From JALYUA01 sp039933215 (GTDB lineage Bacteria > Acidobacteriota > Thermoanaerobaculia > UBA5066 > Gp7-AA6), in NCBI GenBank assembly GCA_039933215.1, contig JBDTOO010000001.1, forward strand, positions 1-64,000: DNA of 64,000 nucleotides, given 5' to 3'. Below, in pieces: positions 50,437-60,765 of this stretch (positions are counted from its first letter, which is position 1; each line of letters starts with the position of its first letter). The translations under genes were made by a program, and so were the position numbers. The notes beneath the pieces are model-generated. The model made no database searches and was not told the origin of the DNA. It saw only the letters and a list, made by a program, of their open reading frames with translations.

Positions 50437-53400
50437 TTGCGATCGCCTGCGGTCGAGTGGATTTTCGTCAACAGCGTGTCCAGGTCCTTCTGACTGAGCT
50501 TCGCCCTGGGAAAGTCCGATGGGGTGTAGTCCCCCGTTCGACCATCCCGCGCCGCCCCGATCAATGCCCGAAGCGCCGTTTCGAACCCCGCCGCGAGTCG
50601 GAGGATCGTGGAACGGCTGTGGACTTCCTCACTGTAGATCCACGCTACCTGCAGGCGGCCTGAGCGCACCTTCCCTTCGACGGAAAGAAGGTGGGATCTC
50701 GCGTTTTTCAGACTGCGCGGTTCTCCCAGAGTCGGGGCGACGCGAAACATGGATTCTTCGGGGAGCAGCCGGTCGAGTTGTCCGAGATAGTTGAAGCTGA
50801 CCTCGGGATCCGGAAAGTCCCGCCATCGCCGTCCCGGGCCCTGCCGCAAATAGCGGAGAATTCCATAGCCGATCCCGCGATCCGGAATCTCACGCAGTTG
50901 CTCCTTGATGGCAGCGATGACTTGCCCAGGCTCGCTCGACGGAGGAAGTTCTAGCAGAACGGGGAACCGAGCGGTAAACCAGCCAACTGTCCGCGAGAGA
51001 TCCATCCCGCTTACGGCATCCTCGCGACCGTGGCCTTCGAGCTCGATGGAGAAAGTCCTCCGCCCCGTCCAGACCGAGAGCGTTTGAACCAGCGCGCCGA
51101 GTAGCGCGTCGTTGATTTGTGTTCGATACACCGCGGGCACCGACTGAAGAAGGTCCTTCGTCTCTTCCTCCGACAGCTCCCATACCTCGCTCCGAGCCGT
51201 CGCCACCGTGTTGTTTCCCCCGTTTCGATCCCGCGGAAGGCCCGCGGTCTCCGGGAACACGCGGGACTGCCAGAAGCGCGCCTGTTCTTCGATTGCATCG
51301 GATCGCGCCGTCCCCTCCAGTCCCAGTGCCCAGTCCCGGAATGAAGTCGTCTTCGGGCCGAGCAGGGGGCCTTGCCCGGCCCGAATCTGCCGATACGCGC
51401 GTTCGAGATCCTCGATCAGCACGCGCCAGGAAACGCCGTCGACGGCGAGGTGATGCACCGTCAGAAGAAGAAAGTCCGGCCGAAGCCCGCTGGAGGTAAA
51501 AAGAAGTCCCTTTACGAGCGGTCCGTTCGCGAGGTCGAGACTGCTCTGCGCCGACTCGGCGGCGCGCTGAATGAATTCGGCCTTCCTCTCATCCGCGATA
51601 GCGTCGAGGACCGCGATCGAAAAGACCGGACCGCTTTCCGACGGCGCGTTCCTCTGCTCCCATCCCGCCTCGCTTCGTTGAAACCGTAAGCGCAGGGCGT
51701 CGTGATGATGGATCAGAGCTCTGAGGGCGATTTCGAGAACTCGAGGATCTATGGCCTCGTTGCATTCGAGAACCAGAGACTGGTTGAAATGTTGGGGCTC
51801 GGCGAATTCCTGGGCGAAAAACCAGTGCTGGATCGGTGTCAAGGGAATGGAGCCGGAGACCGTTCCCTGTTCGGCGCCCGTCTCCATCGAGCGAACCGCC
51901 ACCGACGCGAGTGCGGCCACCGTTTGGTGCTCGAAAAGCTGTCGGGGAGTCAGACGGAATCCTTCGCGGGCTGCGCGCGAGATGATCTGAATCGCGAGAA
52001 TGGAGTCGCCGCCCAGCTCGAAGAAGTTTTCGTGGACGCCTATCCGGTCGACTCCGAGGACGGCCTGCCACGCCCGCGCCAGCGCTTCTTCCACTGGATT
52101 TTGTGCAAGCCCGGGCTCTTTGCCGTCTCGCCCATGACCGAGATCCGGGAGGGGAAGGCTCGATCGATCGATTTTTCCGTTCGGCGTCAACGGTATCCGT
52201 GGCAATTCGATGAAAGCCGCGGGAATCATCGATTCCGGCAGCCTTTCCAGGAGGAACTGCCGGAGCGGCCCTGAATCGATGTTCCGCCCGGGCCGCGCAA
52301 CGACGTACGCGACAAGAATTTTTCGGTCCTTGAACTCACGGGGCAGGACGACGGCATCGTGCACGGCCCCGTGCTCCCGAAGCGCCCACTCGATCTCTCC
52401 CGGCTCGATTCGGAAGCCGTGAATCTTCACCTGGTCGTCGGTCCGCCCGAGGAGCTCGATCACACCGTCGGCCCGATACCGCGCGCGATCTCCGGTGCGG
52501 TACAGTCGTTCGGTCGTACTGCCGACCAGCCGCTCGATGAACCGTTCGGCGGTGAGTTCCGGCCTGTTGAGGTAGCCCCTCGCGAGACCCGCTCCGGCGA
52601 TATGGAGCTCGCCCGCGACGCCGATCGGGACGGGATCATCGCGCTCATCCAGAACGTAGACCCGGCAGTTGGCGAGTGGACGCCCGACGGGCACGGATCG
52701 CTGCCTGGAGGAGTCTCCGGACCGCGAGACCTCATGCGTCGTGACTCCGACGGTCGCCTCGGTGGGCCCATAGTGGTTGACCACGCGGCAGCCGGGCGCA
52801 AGCTCGCGGACTCTCTCGATGAGAGACATGCTGGCCGGCTCGCCGCCGAGGACGAGGCATCGCTTCGGTAGAATTTTCTCGGGATGCGATCCGGTGAGGA
52901 GCGCCGAGAGATGAGAAGGAACGATCTTCAGGTAGTCCACCGGCTCCCTCGAGAAGTCGTCGGCCAGGCCGTCGGGGTCCACCGACCGCTGCTCCGTCAC
53001 GACGTAGAGCCGCCCGCCCGTGACGAGGGGTGGAAAGAGGGACGTGTTGCCGAGATCGGCGGCGAGCGTCGTCACGGTCGCGAAGGAGGAGGGCGCGGAC
53101 GGATCGAGCTTCTCCAGAATCGCGTTGACGTAGTTGGAGATCTGCCGATGTTCGACGGCGACACCCTTGGGGCGGCCGGTCGAACCCGAGGTGAAGAGGA
53201 CGTAGGCGAGATTCTCAGGACGGGCCGACGAAGACGGGTTCGTCGGTTCCGAATCCGAGCCATGCTCGGGATCCAGCAGCAGAATCCGCCCGGCTCCCGC
53301 GCTCAGGCCGCCCGAGAGGGCCTTCGTCGTGAGCCGGAACTTCGCGCCGGTGTCCTCGAGGAGAAGCGCCAGTCTCTGAGCGGGCAGAGACGGGTCGAGG

Positions 53401-54971
53401 GGAAGATACGCGCCTCCCGCTTTCCAGATCGCCAGGAGTCCGATCACCATTTCGATCGAGCGCTCGACGTGGAGAGCGACGACGGAATCCGGGACTACTC
53501 CGGCATCTCTCAGGCGCCGGGCGACGGCGTTGGCTCGACCATTCAGCTCGGAGAATGTCAGCCGGCGCTGGCCGCATACGACCGCGGTGTCCGCGGGTGA
53601 TCGCGCGGCAGCGGTTTCAAACCGCTCGTGAATGGGACGCTCATCCGCAAACTGACGGCCGGTGTCGTTCCATTCGACGAGCAGCCGGCGTCGCTCGTCG
53701 TCCGGGAGCATCGCGAGGCGGGAAACCGGAACTTCGGCCTGCTCGATGGCGCTCCCGAGCAGCGTGGCGTAGCGCTCCGCCAGGGAAACGGCGACGGAAG
53801 AGTCGACGCGCGAGGCGTCGTGATCGATGAAGACGGCGATCCCCTCCGGCGAACGCTCGGCCGAGAGTCGGACTTTGAATCGCTCGAAACACGCGCTCGT
53901 CTCGATCGGATGCACGACCGCTCTTCCGATGCGGAACGGCGCCGGGGAGGCGAACTCGAAGGCGCAGGACGCCTCGACGGGCTCGGCGGCGCCCACGGCC
54001 GTATCCCACAGGAAGAGATCTTGCCAGCGATCCTGTTCCGCTGCGTCGCCGGCGCAGAGGCGCGCGGCCTCCCGCAACGTCGTGCTCTCGTCCCACATCG
54101 GGCGAAGCGGGAGCGAGCGCGCGAACGCGCCGACCACGGCTCGAAGGTCTTCGACTCCTCTTCCATCGCATGCGCGGGCCACAGTCGGGTCACTCGACGT
54201 CAGCCGACGCAGAAGGACGCACCAGCAGGCGAGCAGGATGAACTCCGGTGTGGTATCGGCGTCCCGCGCAATCCGCTCGACGCGATCGAAGGTTCCTTCG
54301 GGAAGGAGGACGGGGAGCCGCCGGGGATCGAACCGATCGCCCGCCTCCGGCACTCTCTCGAAGGGCAGCTCGTCTGGTCCTTCGTGTACCCGCTCGAGGC
54401 GTTTCCAGAAGGCGAGCGCGGGGGCCGACTCGGGTCTGTCCGGCAATTCGTTCGACCACTGGGCGACGTCCGCGTACTGGAGGGGCGCCTGTGGCCCGCC
54501 GGCGGCGGGGCTTCCGCTCTCGTAAGCGGCGCCGAGCTCGGTCGCGAGGAGCTCGATGCCCGCCCGGTCGGCGGAAAGAGATGGTAAATCGAAAAGCAGA
54601 CGCGTGACTCCCTCGACCCCTCCGAACACGACGCAGCCGACCGGCCCTTTCGACAGATCGAAATCCCGATCTCCCGTTCGAAACGCGTTGGTCGGATCCG
54701 CCGTGTCTACGGTCTCGAACGCCACCACCGATCGAAGACCGACGACCTGCAGGGGTTCGCCCATTCCGGGGAGCCGCTGGTATGTCGTCCGCAAAATCTC
54801 ATGGCGCATCGCCACGGAATCGAGGGCTCGCCGCAGGCGCTCCGCATCGAGCTCTCCGTCGACATGAAACAGCGCCGTCGTCCTGTAAGGGCGCGCGCCG
54901 TCGCGCTCCTGTGACCGCCATATGCGGCGTTGCTGGGGAGAGAGCCGGAAACCTTCGACCGTTTCCGTCAT
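50433..54971 (-). CDS. NRPS: interface(C-like)-A(Asp)-PCP-E
   Basis: A 1512-aa protein. The N-terminal 435 residues are condensation-like, but where HHxxxDG belongs they read LPSLSAD, as in the other Asp module. This fits interface domains that recruit Asp beta-hydroxylases in siderophore NRPSs. A (about 445-940) reads DLTKVGHVGK, an aspartate code. PCP Ser990 is in GGDSILAI, the Asp-containing form seen before epimerases. The E domain (about 1040-1490) has HHLAVDG (His1174), EGHGRE and NYLGQ, so the residue should leave as D-(beta-OH)Asp. The ATG at 54971 overlaps the hydroxylase stop as ATGA. The missing C function is supplied by the orphan C at the end of the beta-Ala protein. Confidence 0.93.
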   Translation of the reverse strand: MTETVEGFRLSPQQRRIWRSQERDGARPYRTTALFHVDGELDAERLRRALDSVAMRHEILRTTYQRLPGMGEPLQVVGLRSVVAFETVDTADPTNAFRTGDRDFDLSKGPVGCVVFGGVEGVTRLLFDLPSLSADRAGIELLATELGAAYESGSPAAGGPQAPLQYADVAQWSNELPDRPESAPALAFWKRLERVHEGPDELPFERVPEAGDRFDPRRLPVLLPEGTFDRVERIARDADTTPEFILLACWCVLLRRLTSSDPTVARACDGRGVEDLRAVVGAFARSLPLRPMWDESTTLREAARLCAGDAAEQDRWQDLFLWDTAVGAAEPVEASCAFEFASPAPFRIGRAVVHPIETSACFERFKVRLSAERSPEGIAVFIDHDASRVDSSVAVSLAERYATLLGSAIEQAEVPVSRLAMLPDDERRRLLVEWNDTGRQFADERPIHERFETAAARSPADTAVVCGQRRLTFSELNGRANAVARRLRDAGVVPDSVVALHVERSIEMVIGLLAIWKAGGAYLPLDPSLPAQRLALLLEDTGAKFRLTTKALSGGLSAGAGRILLLDPEHGSDSEPTNPSSSARPENLAYVLFTSGSTGRPKGVAVEHRQISNYVNAILEKLDPSAPSSFATVTTLAADLGNTSLFPPLVTGGRLYVVTEQRSVDPDGLADDFSREPVDYLKIVPSHLSALLTGSHPEKILPKRCLVLGGEPASMSLIERVRELAPGCRVVNHYGPTEATVGVTTHEVSRSGDSSRQRSVPVGRPLANCRVYVLDERDDPVPIGVAGELHIAGAGLARGYLNRPELTAERFIERLVGSTTERLYRTGDRARYRADGVIELLGRTDDQVKIHGFRIEPGEIEWALREHGAVHDAVVLPREFKDRKILVAYVVARPGRNIDSGPLRQFLLERLPESMIPAAFIELPRIPLTPNGKIDRSSLPLPDLGHGRDGKEPGLAQNPVEEALARAWQAVLGVDRIGVHENFFELGGDSILAIQIISRAAREGFRLTPRQLFEHQTVAALASVAVRSMETGAEQGTVSGSIPLTPIQHWFFAQEFAEPQHFNQSLVLECNEAIDPRVLEIALRALIHHHDALRLRFQRSEAGWEQRNAPSESGPVFSIAVLDAIADERKAEFIQRAAESAQSSLDLANGPLVKGLLFTSSGLRPDFLLLTVHHLAVDGVSWRVLIEDLERAYRQIRAGQGPLLGPKTTSFRDWALGLEGTARSDAIEEQARFWQSRVFPETAGLPRDRNGGNNTVATARSEVWELSEEETKDLLQSVPAVYRTQINDALLGALVQTLSVWTGRRTFSIELEGHGREDAVSGMDLSRTVGWFTARFPVLLELPPSSEPGQVIAAIKEQLREIPDRGIGYGILRYLRQGPGRRWRDFPDPEVSFNYLGQLDRLLPEESMFRVAPTLGEPRSLKNARSHLLSVEGKVRSGRLQVAWIYSEEVHSRSTILRLAAGFETALRALIGAARDGRTGDYTPSDFPRAKLSQKDLDTLLTKIHSTAGDRK

Positions 54972-56005
54972 TCTTTTCTCTGCCGCCAGGACTCGGCCAT
55001 ACCGACGATCACCCGTCGGGAACCCGAGTAGGGCTTGCGCGCGTGACACGTGAGCATGTTGTCGACCATCAGCAGATCGCCCGACTGCCAGGGAAAGACG
55101 ATCGCTTCGGCCCGATAGGCCTGCCGGATCTGCTCGAGCTCCGGACCTTCGAAAGATGTTCCGTCGCCAAAGTAGGCATTTCTGGGGAGTCCCTCGTCAC
55201 CGTACATCGAAAGCAGCTGTGTGCGCGTGTCGGCAGGCAGGTTCGACGCGTGGAAGAGGTGGGCCTGGTTGAACCACACCATCTCGCCGGTGACCGGGTG
55301 TCGCTCCGCTGCCTGACACACTTCGCGGGTCCGAAGGCGGTCCCGACCTCGCCATTCGAAATCGATTTTCGCTTCCTGGCAGAACTCCTCGACGCGCTCG
55401 CGATTCTCGGTCTGGAACACCTTCTGCCATGGGACGTCGAGTCCCTCCCCGTAATTCCGCACGTAGAGCACCCCGGTTCGAACCATTCGATCGCGCACGG
55501 CCGGATCGATCCTCTCGAGGACCCGCCGGCTGTCGGCGAGCGGCGTCTCGCCGCCTTTCGGTGACGCCTCTTCGCAGAAAAACCATATTTTCAAGGGCCA
55601 GTCCCGCGAATAGGACATCTCGTTGTGAAGCGGAATCTCCTGATGCGCCGGATACTCGGTCGATGTGTAGATGTGGCCCGCGACCCGGCTCCGAGGGGTC
55701 GAACCGTACGTGTATTCCAGGAGCGGACCGGATACGGTCTGGATCAGCCGCTCGAAGCGAGACGACCCGCCCACCTCGAACCCTCGAAAGAGAATCGCGC
55801 CGTTCTCAAGCAACCGGGCTCGAATCGTGTCGTGATGCCGCTCCGCCCATGCGAGGAGATCGACCGTTCCGACCGCCGGAGTGGCCATGATGGGGAGAGT
55901 GCCATCGGCCCGGAGAGGCTCGAACCGCACCAGATCGTCTTCGGAGACCCGCAGCGCCGCGCGCCTCACGCCGCCGAGCGGTCCCTTGCCGGCGTCGTCG
56001 GTCAT
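54968..56005 (-). CDS. SyrP-like Fe(II)/2-oxoglutarate-dependent Asp beta-hydroxylase
   Basis: A 345-aa TauD/TfdA-family oxygenase. The iron triad is His127-x-Glu129 (HNEMSYS) and His321 (DNMLTCHARKP); the Arg pair after SGS is the 2-oxoglutarate anchor region. Relatives such as SyrP hydroxylate the beta-carbon of PCP-bound Asp. Here it sits between the two halves of a split Asp module and is coupled by ATGA overlaps on both sides. Two Asp-coding A domains in the cluster are each preceded by an interface-like domain, so it may serve one or both. Other TauD substrates (taurine, sulfonates) are very unlikely in this setting. Confidence 0.9.
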   Translation of the reverse strand: MTDDAGKGPLGGVRRAALRVSEDDLVRFEPLRADGTLPIMATPAVGTVDLLAWAERHHDTIRARLLENGAILFRGFEVGGSSRFERLIQTVSGPLLEYTYGSTPRSRVAGHIYTSTEYPAHQEIPLHNEMSYSRDWPLKIWFFCEEASPKGGETPLADSRRVLERIDPAVRDRMVRTGVLYVRNYGEGLDVPWQKVFQTENRERVEEFCQEAKIDFEWRGRDRLRTREVCQAAERHPVTGEMVWFNQAHLFHASNLPADTRTQLLSMYGDEGLPRNAYFGDGTSFEGPELEQIRQAYRAEAIVFPWQSGDLLMVDNMLTCHARKPYSGSRRVIVGMAESWRQRKE

Positions 56006-59000
56006 CCCCGGATCCCCTTCCGTCGCGCCGACTTCAGACTCAGGGCCTGCTCCTCCTGGAGGTGGCGCTGTTGCGCGAGAGCGCGTTCGCGGCGGGCGTC
56101 TCTCAGTCGTTTCCCGATGGCGCTCAACGGGATCTGCGGATCGGCCGCCACCATTCGCAGGACCAGGCCGAACTCATCGGCGATCCGGTCCATCGTCGCC
56201 GGATCGAAAAGATCTGCGCTGAAGTCGAGTGACCCCTTGAAGCCATCTTCGACCTCCCACATCGTCAGCTGGATGTCGTGCCGTACGGTGATGCCGCCTG
56301 GATCGAAGACGGACGCCCGAATGCCGGGAAGGTCCCATTCGGAAACCGGTGCGTTCTGGAGCACGAACCAGATCTGAAAAATCGGGTTGTAAGCGAGGTT
56401 TCGGACGGGGCGAAGCTCCTCGACCAGTTTCTCGAATGGCAGATCCTGATGGGCGTAGGCCCCCAGAGCCGTCTCACGGACGCGTCCCAGCAGCTCTCTG
56501 AAAGTTGGATCGCCGGAGGTCCGCGCCCTCAGCACCACGGTATTGACGAAAAGGCCGACGAGCGGCTCCGTTTGGGGCAGGTTGCGGCCCGCCAGCGGGG
56601 AGCCGATCACGATGTCGGGCTGAGAGCTGCACTGAGCGATCAGCGCGGCGTACGACGCCGCCAGCGTCATGAAGATCGTCGCCTCCTCGCGTCTCGCGAG
56701 CGACTTGAGCCGTTCGGCGAGATCCGATCCGTATGCGAGAGCCCGACGCTCCCCTCTTGCGGTCCTTCGAGGCGGTCGCGGCCGATCCGTCTCGAGATCG
56801 AGCACCTCGGGCGCCCCCGCGAGCTCGCGGCGCCAGTACGACAGCCCCCGTTCCAGGTTCTCGCCCTGGAGCGATTCGCGCTGCCACGATGCGTAATCGC
56901 CATATTGAATCGCAAGCGAAGGAAGATCCGGGATGGTGCCGGCGAGCGAGGCCGCATAGTGGGCCGCTATCTCCTGGTAGAGGACTCCCAGGGACCAGCC
57001 GTCCGACACGATGTGGTGGACCGTGACGAGAAACACGTGATCGTCGGACGCGAGGCGAAGAAGGATCGCTCGCAGGAGTGGCGGGTTCGCCAGATCGAAG
57101 CGCCTCCCGGATTCCGCACCCGCCCGGCGCGCTGCCTCCGCCTCGCGCTCCTGCGGCGAAAGGTGTGAAAGGTCGACTTCGTCGAAAGGTATCGCCACCC
57201 GGTCGGGAGGGAAGACCTCGACGCGCGGCCCCTGCTCGGAGGCGACGAATGCGGACCTCAGAACCTCGTGTCGCGCGACGATCGCCTCGACAGAGTGCCG
57301 CAGCGCGTCGGGACGAAGCGGCCCCTCCAGCCGATGGGCGCGGCGGATGACATAGGCCGTGTTGCCCGGATCGAGCTGCTCGATCAGCCAGAGCCTCTGC
57401 TGGGCGAAAGAGACCGGAGGCGGGGAGCCCGGGGCGGCCTGGCGGATCGAGGAAGCTTCCGGGAGGCCCCGGAGTCCGCTCCCGGCGTCGTCGATGGCAC
57501 GACCGAGGGCCGAGATCGTGGGGAGCTCGAAGAAGAATCGCAGAGGCAGGTCGACACCGAGGGACGTCCGGAGCCGGAAAGAGACCTGGATCAGAAGGAG
57601 CGAGTGTCCACCGAGCGAAAAAAAGTTGTCGTCGGTCCCCACGCGGTCCAGCCGGAGCAGCTCTTTCCAGATTCCGGCGAGGACCTTTTCCGTCCTCGTC
57701 GTCGGAGCCACGAAAGGCTTCTCGAGGTCCGGACGGGCGAGGCCGGGAGCCGGCAGCGCCCCGCGGTCCAACTTGCCGCTCGGCGTGAGGGGCATGGACG
57801 GAAGGAACACGAACGCGGACGGGATCATGAAGGAAGGTAAACGGGCGGCGAGGTCGCTGCGGAGATCCGCCGCGCTGGCCGCTCCCGGACTCCGCAACAC
57901 GACGTACGCGACGAGGGCGGACTCTTCCGGCGCGCCTCGGAGAGCGGCGGCGGCGAGCCTCACGGCCGGGTGCCCGGCCAGGGCCGATTCGACCTCGCCC
58001 AACTCGACCCGGAAACCGCGGATCTTCACCTGGTCGTCCCTGCGGCCCAAATATTCGAGCCGGCCATCCGGAAGAAAGCGCGCTCTGTCGCCGGTATCGA
58101 AGAGCCGCGCACCGGAAACACCCGAGAAGGGGTCCGGCACGAACCTTTGCGCGGTCATCTCCGGCCGGTTCCGATATCCCCGAGCGAGGCCGTCCCCCCC
58201 GACGTAAAGATCGCCGGGGACGCGGACGGGCACCGGCTGCCGATTGGCATCGACGACGTAAACCCGGGTGTTCGCGATCGGGCGCCCGATCGGAACCGAA
58301 TCACGAGGATCTCCCTCTCGACTGTCCCAGAAGGTCACGTCGGCGGAAACCTCCGACGACCCGTAAAGATTGACGAGGACCGCGTCGGGCATGGCCGCTC
58401 TGAACCGACGCAGAAGATCGAGAGGAAGCGCCTCCCCACTCGTGATCCACCACCTGAGCTCGGGCAGACCCTCCGAGAGCCGGATGCCGGAGTCGAGAAG
58501 AGCTCGCAGAAGCGACGGCACCAGGACGATCCGAGACACCTTCTCGGCTGACAGGCGATCGACGAGGACTCGCGGGTCGCGGGCCTCTTCCGTGGAAAGC
58601 ACGACCGACGGGACTCCCGCCAGCAGGGGACCGAACGTCTCCCAGACCGAGTCCACGAAGGAGAGGGTCGTTTTCTGGCAGCAAACTTCTCCTTCCTGGA
58701 ACGGGTAGGTGTGCCACATCCAGGCGAAGCGGTTGACGGACGCGCGATGCACCGACTCGACCCCCTTCGGAGTGCCGGTCGAGCCGGAGGTGTAAATCAC
58801 ATACGCGAGGTCGTCGGACGTCGCGGTCGGAGGAAGATCGTCGCCCTGTTCGCGGGCGAGCTCCCCGCCGACCTCGTCGAGCCGGATCTCCCTCACGGCA
58901 TCCGCTGGCGCAACCGGGGGTTCGAGACCCTCGGTGATCACGACGGAGGCCCCTGAGTCGCGGATCATGAAGGTGATGCGCTCCGCCGGGTAGGACGGAT

Positions 59001-60765
59001 CCAGAGGGACGTAGGCGGCTCCCGCCTTGAGAATGCCGAGAAGTACCGACACCGTCCTCGCCGATCGGTCGAGACAGACCCCCACGACGGAGCCGCGCTC
59101 CACGCCATGACCGCGGAGATAACGGGCGAACCGGTTGGCGTCGCGGTTGAGCCCTTCGTACTCGACGGCCCTCCCCGCGTCGCGGATGGCGATTCGCCGG
59201 GGATTCATCCGGACGCGGGCCTCGAAGAGCTCATGGATGCATCGCTCGCGCGGATAGGGCTGCTCCGTCCGGTTCCACTCGACGAGAATGCGCCGTTTCT
59301 CTTCTTCCGGAAGAATCGAAATTCGGGACACTTTCGTATCCGGTGCGACGGTGGCTCCGGCGAGGAGGGCCTGAAAGCTCTCGACCATGCGATCGACGGT
59401 CGATTCGTCGAAGAGGTCCCCGTTGTATTCCAGCGAGCCGAGGAGCCCTTCAGGGCGGTCCCGAAGAACGAGCGTGATGTCGACGAGGGCGGTGTCGTTC
59501 GGAACGAGGATGTCGCGTGAGACGAGACCCGGCAGCCGGAGCGCGTGGGACGCTCCGGTATCGACGTTGAGCATCGCCTGATAGACCGGCGAGCGGCCAG
59601 GGTTTCGGTCGGGATGTAACGCTTCGACCAGGCGCTCGAATGGAAGGTCCTGATGAGCAAAGGCGCCCAGCGCCGTTTCCTTCATCCGGCGGGCCAGTTG
59701 ACCGAAGGTCGGATCGCCCGAAAGGTCGGGCCGCAACGCAACCGCATTGATGAAGATTCCGATCAGCCCTTCGGTCTCGACGAGGCCGCGATTGGCGATC
59801 AGGCTGCCGACGACGAGGTCACTCTGGCCGCTGTAGCGCTGGAGAAGGACCGAGAACACGGCGAGCGCGCTCATGAACAGCGTGACGCCTTCCTCGCGAC
59901 AGAAGTCCTTCAATGCCGCGGCGACGAACGGTGGAACCGCGAAGGCGCGGTTGCCCCCGCGCAGGGTCGCCACGGTCGGGCGAGGGCGATCGGTGGGCAG
60001 TTCGAGAACGGGAAGCTCTCCTTTGAGCCGGTCCTTCCAGTACTCGAGCTGGGATTCCATTTCAGCGCTCCGCAGCCATCCTTGCTGCCACTCGGCATAA
60101 TCCCCGTACTGGATGGGAAGAGGCGGCAGCGAAATTTCGCTGCCTGCGGCGAACGCCTCGTAGAGCGCGGCGATCTCCCGAAAGAGGATCGTCCGCGACC
60201 ACCCGTCGCTGACGATGTGATGCAGGGTGCAGAGGAAGACGTGCTCCTCGGGGCCCAAGCGGATGAGAGCCGCCCGAAACACCGGACCGCGGGCGAGGTC
60301 GAAGGGTCGCAGAGACTCCTCGCGGACGAGCCGCTCGACCTCCGCGTCCCGCCGCTCTCCCGCGAGGCCGCCGACGTCCGTGACGGGCATCGGGAATGTC
60401 GACGGCTCGTCGATCAGCTGGACGGGCTTTCCGTCCAGCTCGGGGAATCGGGTCCGCAGAGTCGCGTGGCGCCGAACGATCTCGTCGAGAGACCTCTGGA
60501 GTGCGTTCACGTCGAGAGGGCCCTCGAGCGATACCGCGCTCGGGACGTTGTAAGAAGCGCTCCCCGGCTCGAGCCGGTCGAGGAACCAGAGCCGCTGCTG
60601 GGAGAAGGACAGCGGGGCCCTCTTTCTCCCCGCGCGATGCGGAATGGACGCCTTCCGTTGAGAGCTGTGGCTTCGCGCCTGGAGCCGCTTCTCGACGAGC
60701 GCCCGCTTCGCCGGACTGAGTCCGGCGAGGCGGTCTTCGAGATCTCGTGTGGAAGGTCCGGTCAT
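56002..60765 (-). CDS. NRPS: C-A(beta-Ala)-PCP-C
   Basis: A 1587-aa protein. The N-terminal linker LSPAKRALVEKRL precedes C1 (HHIVSDG, His183; about 40-480). The A domain (about 490-990) has FVDSVWE instead of FDxSxxE, and its full code VDWVISLADK is a known beta-alanine code; the lost Asp235 explains acceptance of a beta-amino acid. PCP Ser is 1055. A second C domain (about 1110-1545, HHIVSDG, His1251) ends the protein with no A after it, so it must join beta-Ala to Asp carried on the 1512-aa protein two genes on. The ATG at 60763-60765 and the stop both overlap neighbours as ATGA. Diaminopropionate is a less likely alternative substrate. Confidence 0.92.
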   Translation of the reverse strand: MTGPSTRDLEDRLAGLSPAKRALVEKRLQARSHSSQRKASIPHRAGRKRAPLSFSQQRLWFLDRLEPGSASYNVPSAVSLEGPLDVNALQRSLDEIVRRHATLRTRFPELDGKPVQLIDEPSTFPMPVTDVGGLAGERRDAEVERLVREESLRPFDLARGPVFRAALIRLGPEEHVFLCTLHHIVSDGWSRTILFREIAALYEAFAAGSEISLPPLPIQYGDYAEWQQGWLRSAEMESQLEYWKDRLKGELPVLELPTDRPRPTVATLRGGNRAFAVPPFVAAALKDFCREEGVTLFMSALAVFSVLLQRYSGQSDLVVGSLIANRGLVETEGLIGIFINAVALRPDLSGDPTFGQLARRMKETALGAFAHQDLPFERLVEALHPDRNPGRSPVYQAMLNVDTGASHALRLPGLVSRDILVPNDTALVDITLVLRDRPEGLLGSLEYNGDLFDESTVDRMVESFQALLAGATVAPDTKVSRISILPEEEKRRILVEWNRTEQPYPRERCIHELFEARVRMNPRRIAIRDAGRAVEYEGLNRDANRFARYLRGHGVERGSVVGVCLDRSARTVSVLLGILKAGAAYVPLDPSYPAERITFMIRDSGASVVITEGLEPPVAPADAVREIRLDEVGGELAREQGDDLPPTATSDDLAYVIYTSGSTGTPKGVESVHRASVNRFAWMWHTYPFQEGEVCCQKTTLSFVDSVWETFGPLLAGVPSVVLSTEEARDPRVLVDRLSAEKVSRIVLVPSLLRALLDSGIRLSEGLPELRWWITSGEALPLDLLRRFRAAMPDAVLVNLYGSSEVSADVTFWDSREGDPRDSVPIGRPIANTRVYVVDANRQPVPVRVPGDLYVGGDGLARGYRNRPEMTAQRFVPDPFSGVSGARLFDTGDRARFLPDGRLEYLGRRDDQVKIRGFRVELGEVESALAGHPAVRLAAAALRGAPEESALVAYVVLRSPGAASAADLRSDLAARLPSFMIPSAFVFLPSMPLTPSGKLDRGALPAPGLARPDLEKPFVAPTTRTEKVLAGIWKELLRLDRVGTDDNFFSLGGHSLLLIQVSFRLRTSLGVDLPLRFFFELPTISALGRAIDDAGSGLRGLPEASSIRQAAPGSPPPVSFAQQRLWLIEQLDPGNTAYVIRRAHRLEGPLRPDALRHSVEAIVARHEVLRSAFVASEQGPRVEVFPPDRVAIPFDEVDLSHLSPQEREAEAARRAGAESGRRFDLANPPLLRAILLRLASDDHVFLVTVHHIVSDGWSLGVLYQEIAAHYAASLAGTIPDLPSLAIQYGDYASWQRESLQGENLERGLSYWRRELAGAPEVLDLETDRPRPPRRTARGERRALAYGSDLAERLKSLARREEATIFMTLAASYAALIAQCSSQPDIVIGSPLAGRNLPQTEPLVGLFVNTVVLRARTSGDPTFRELLGRVRETALGAYAHQDLPFEKLVEELRPVRNLAYNPIFQIWFVLQNAPVSEWDLPGIRASVFDPGGITVRHDIQLTMWEVEDGFKGSLDFSADLFDPATMDRIADEFGLVLRMVAADPQIPLSAIGKRLRDARRERALAQQRHLQEEQALSLKSARRKGIRG

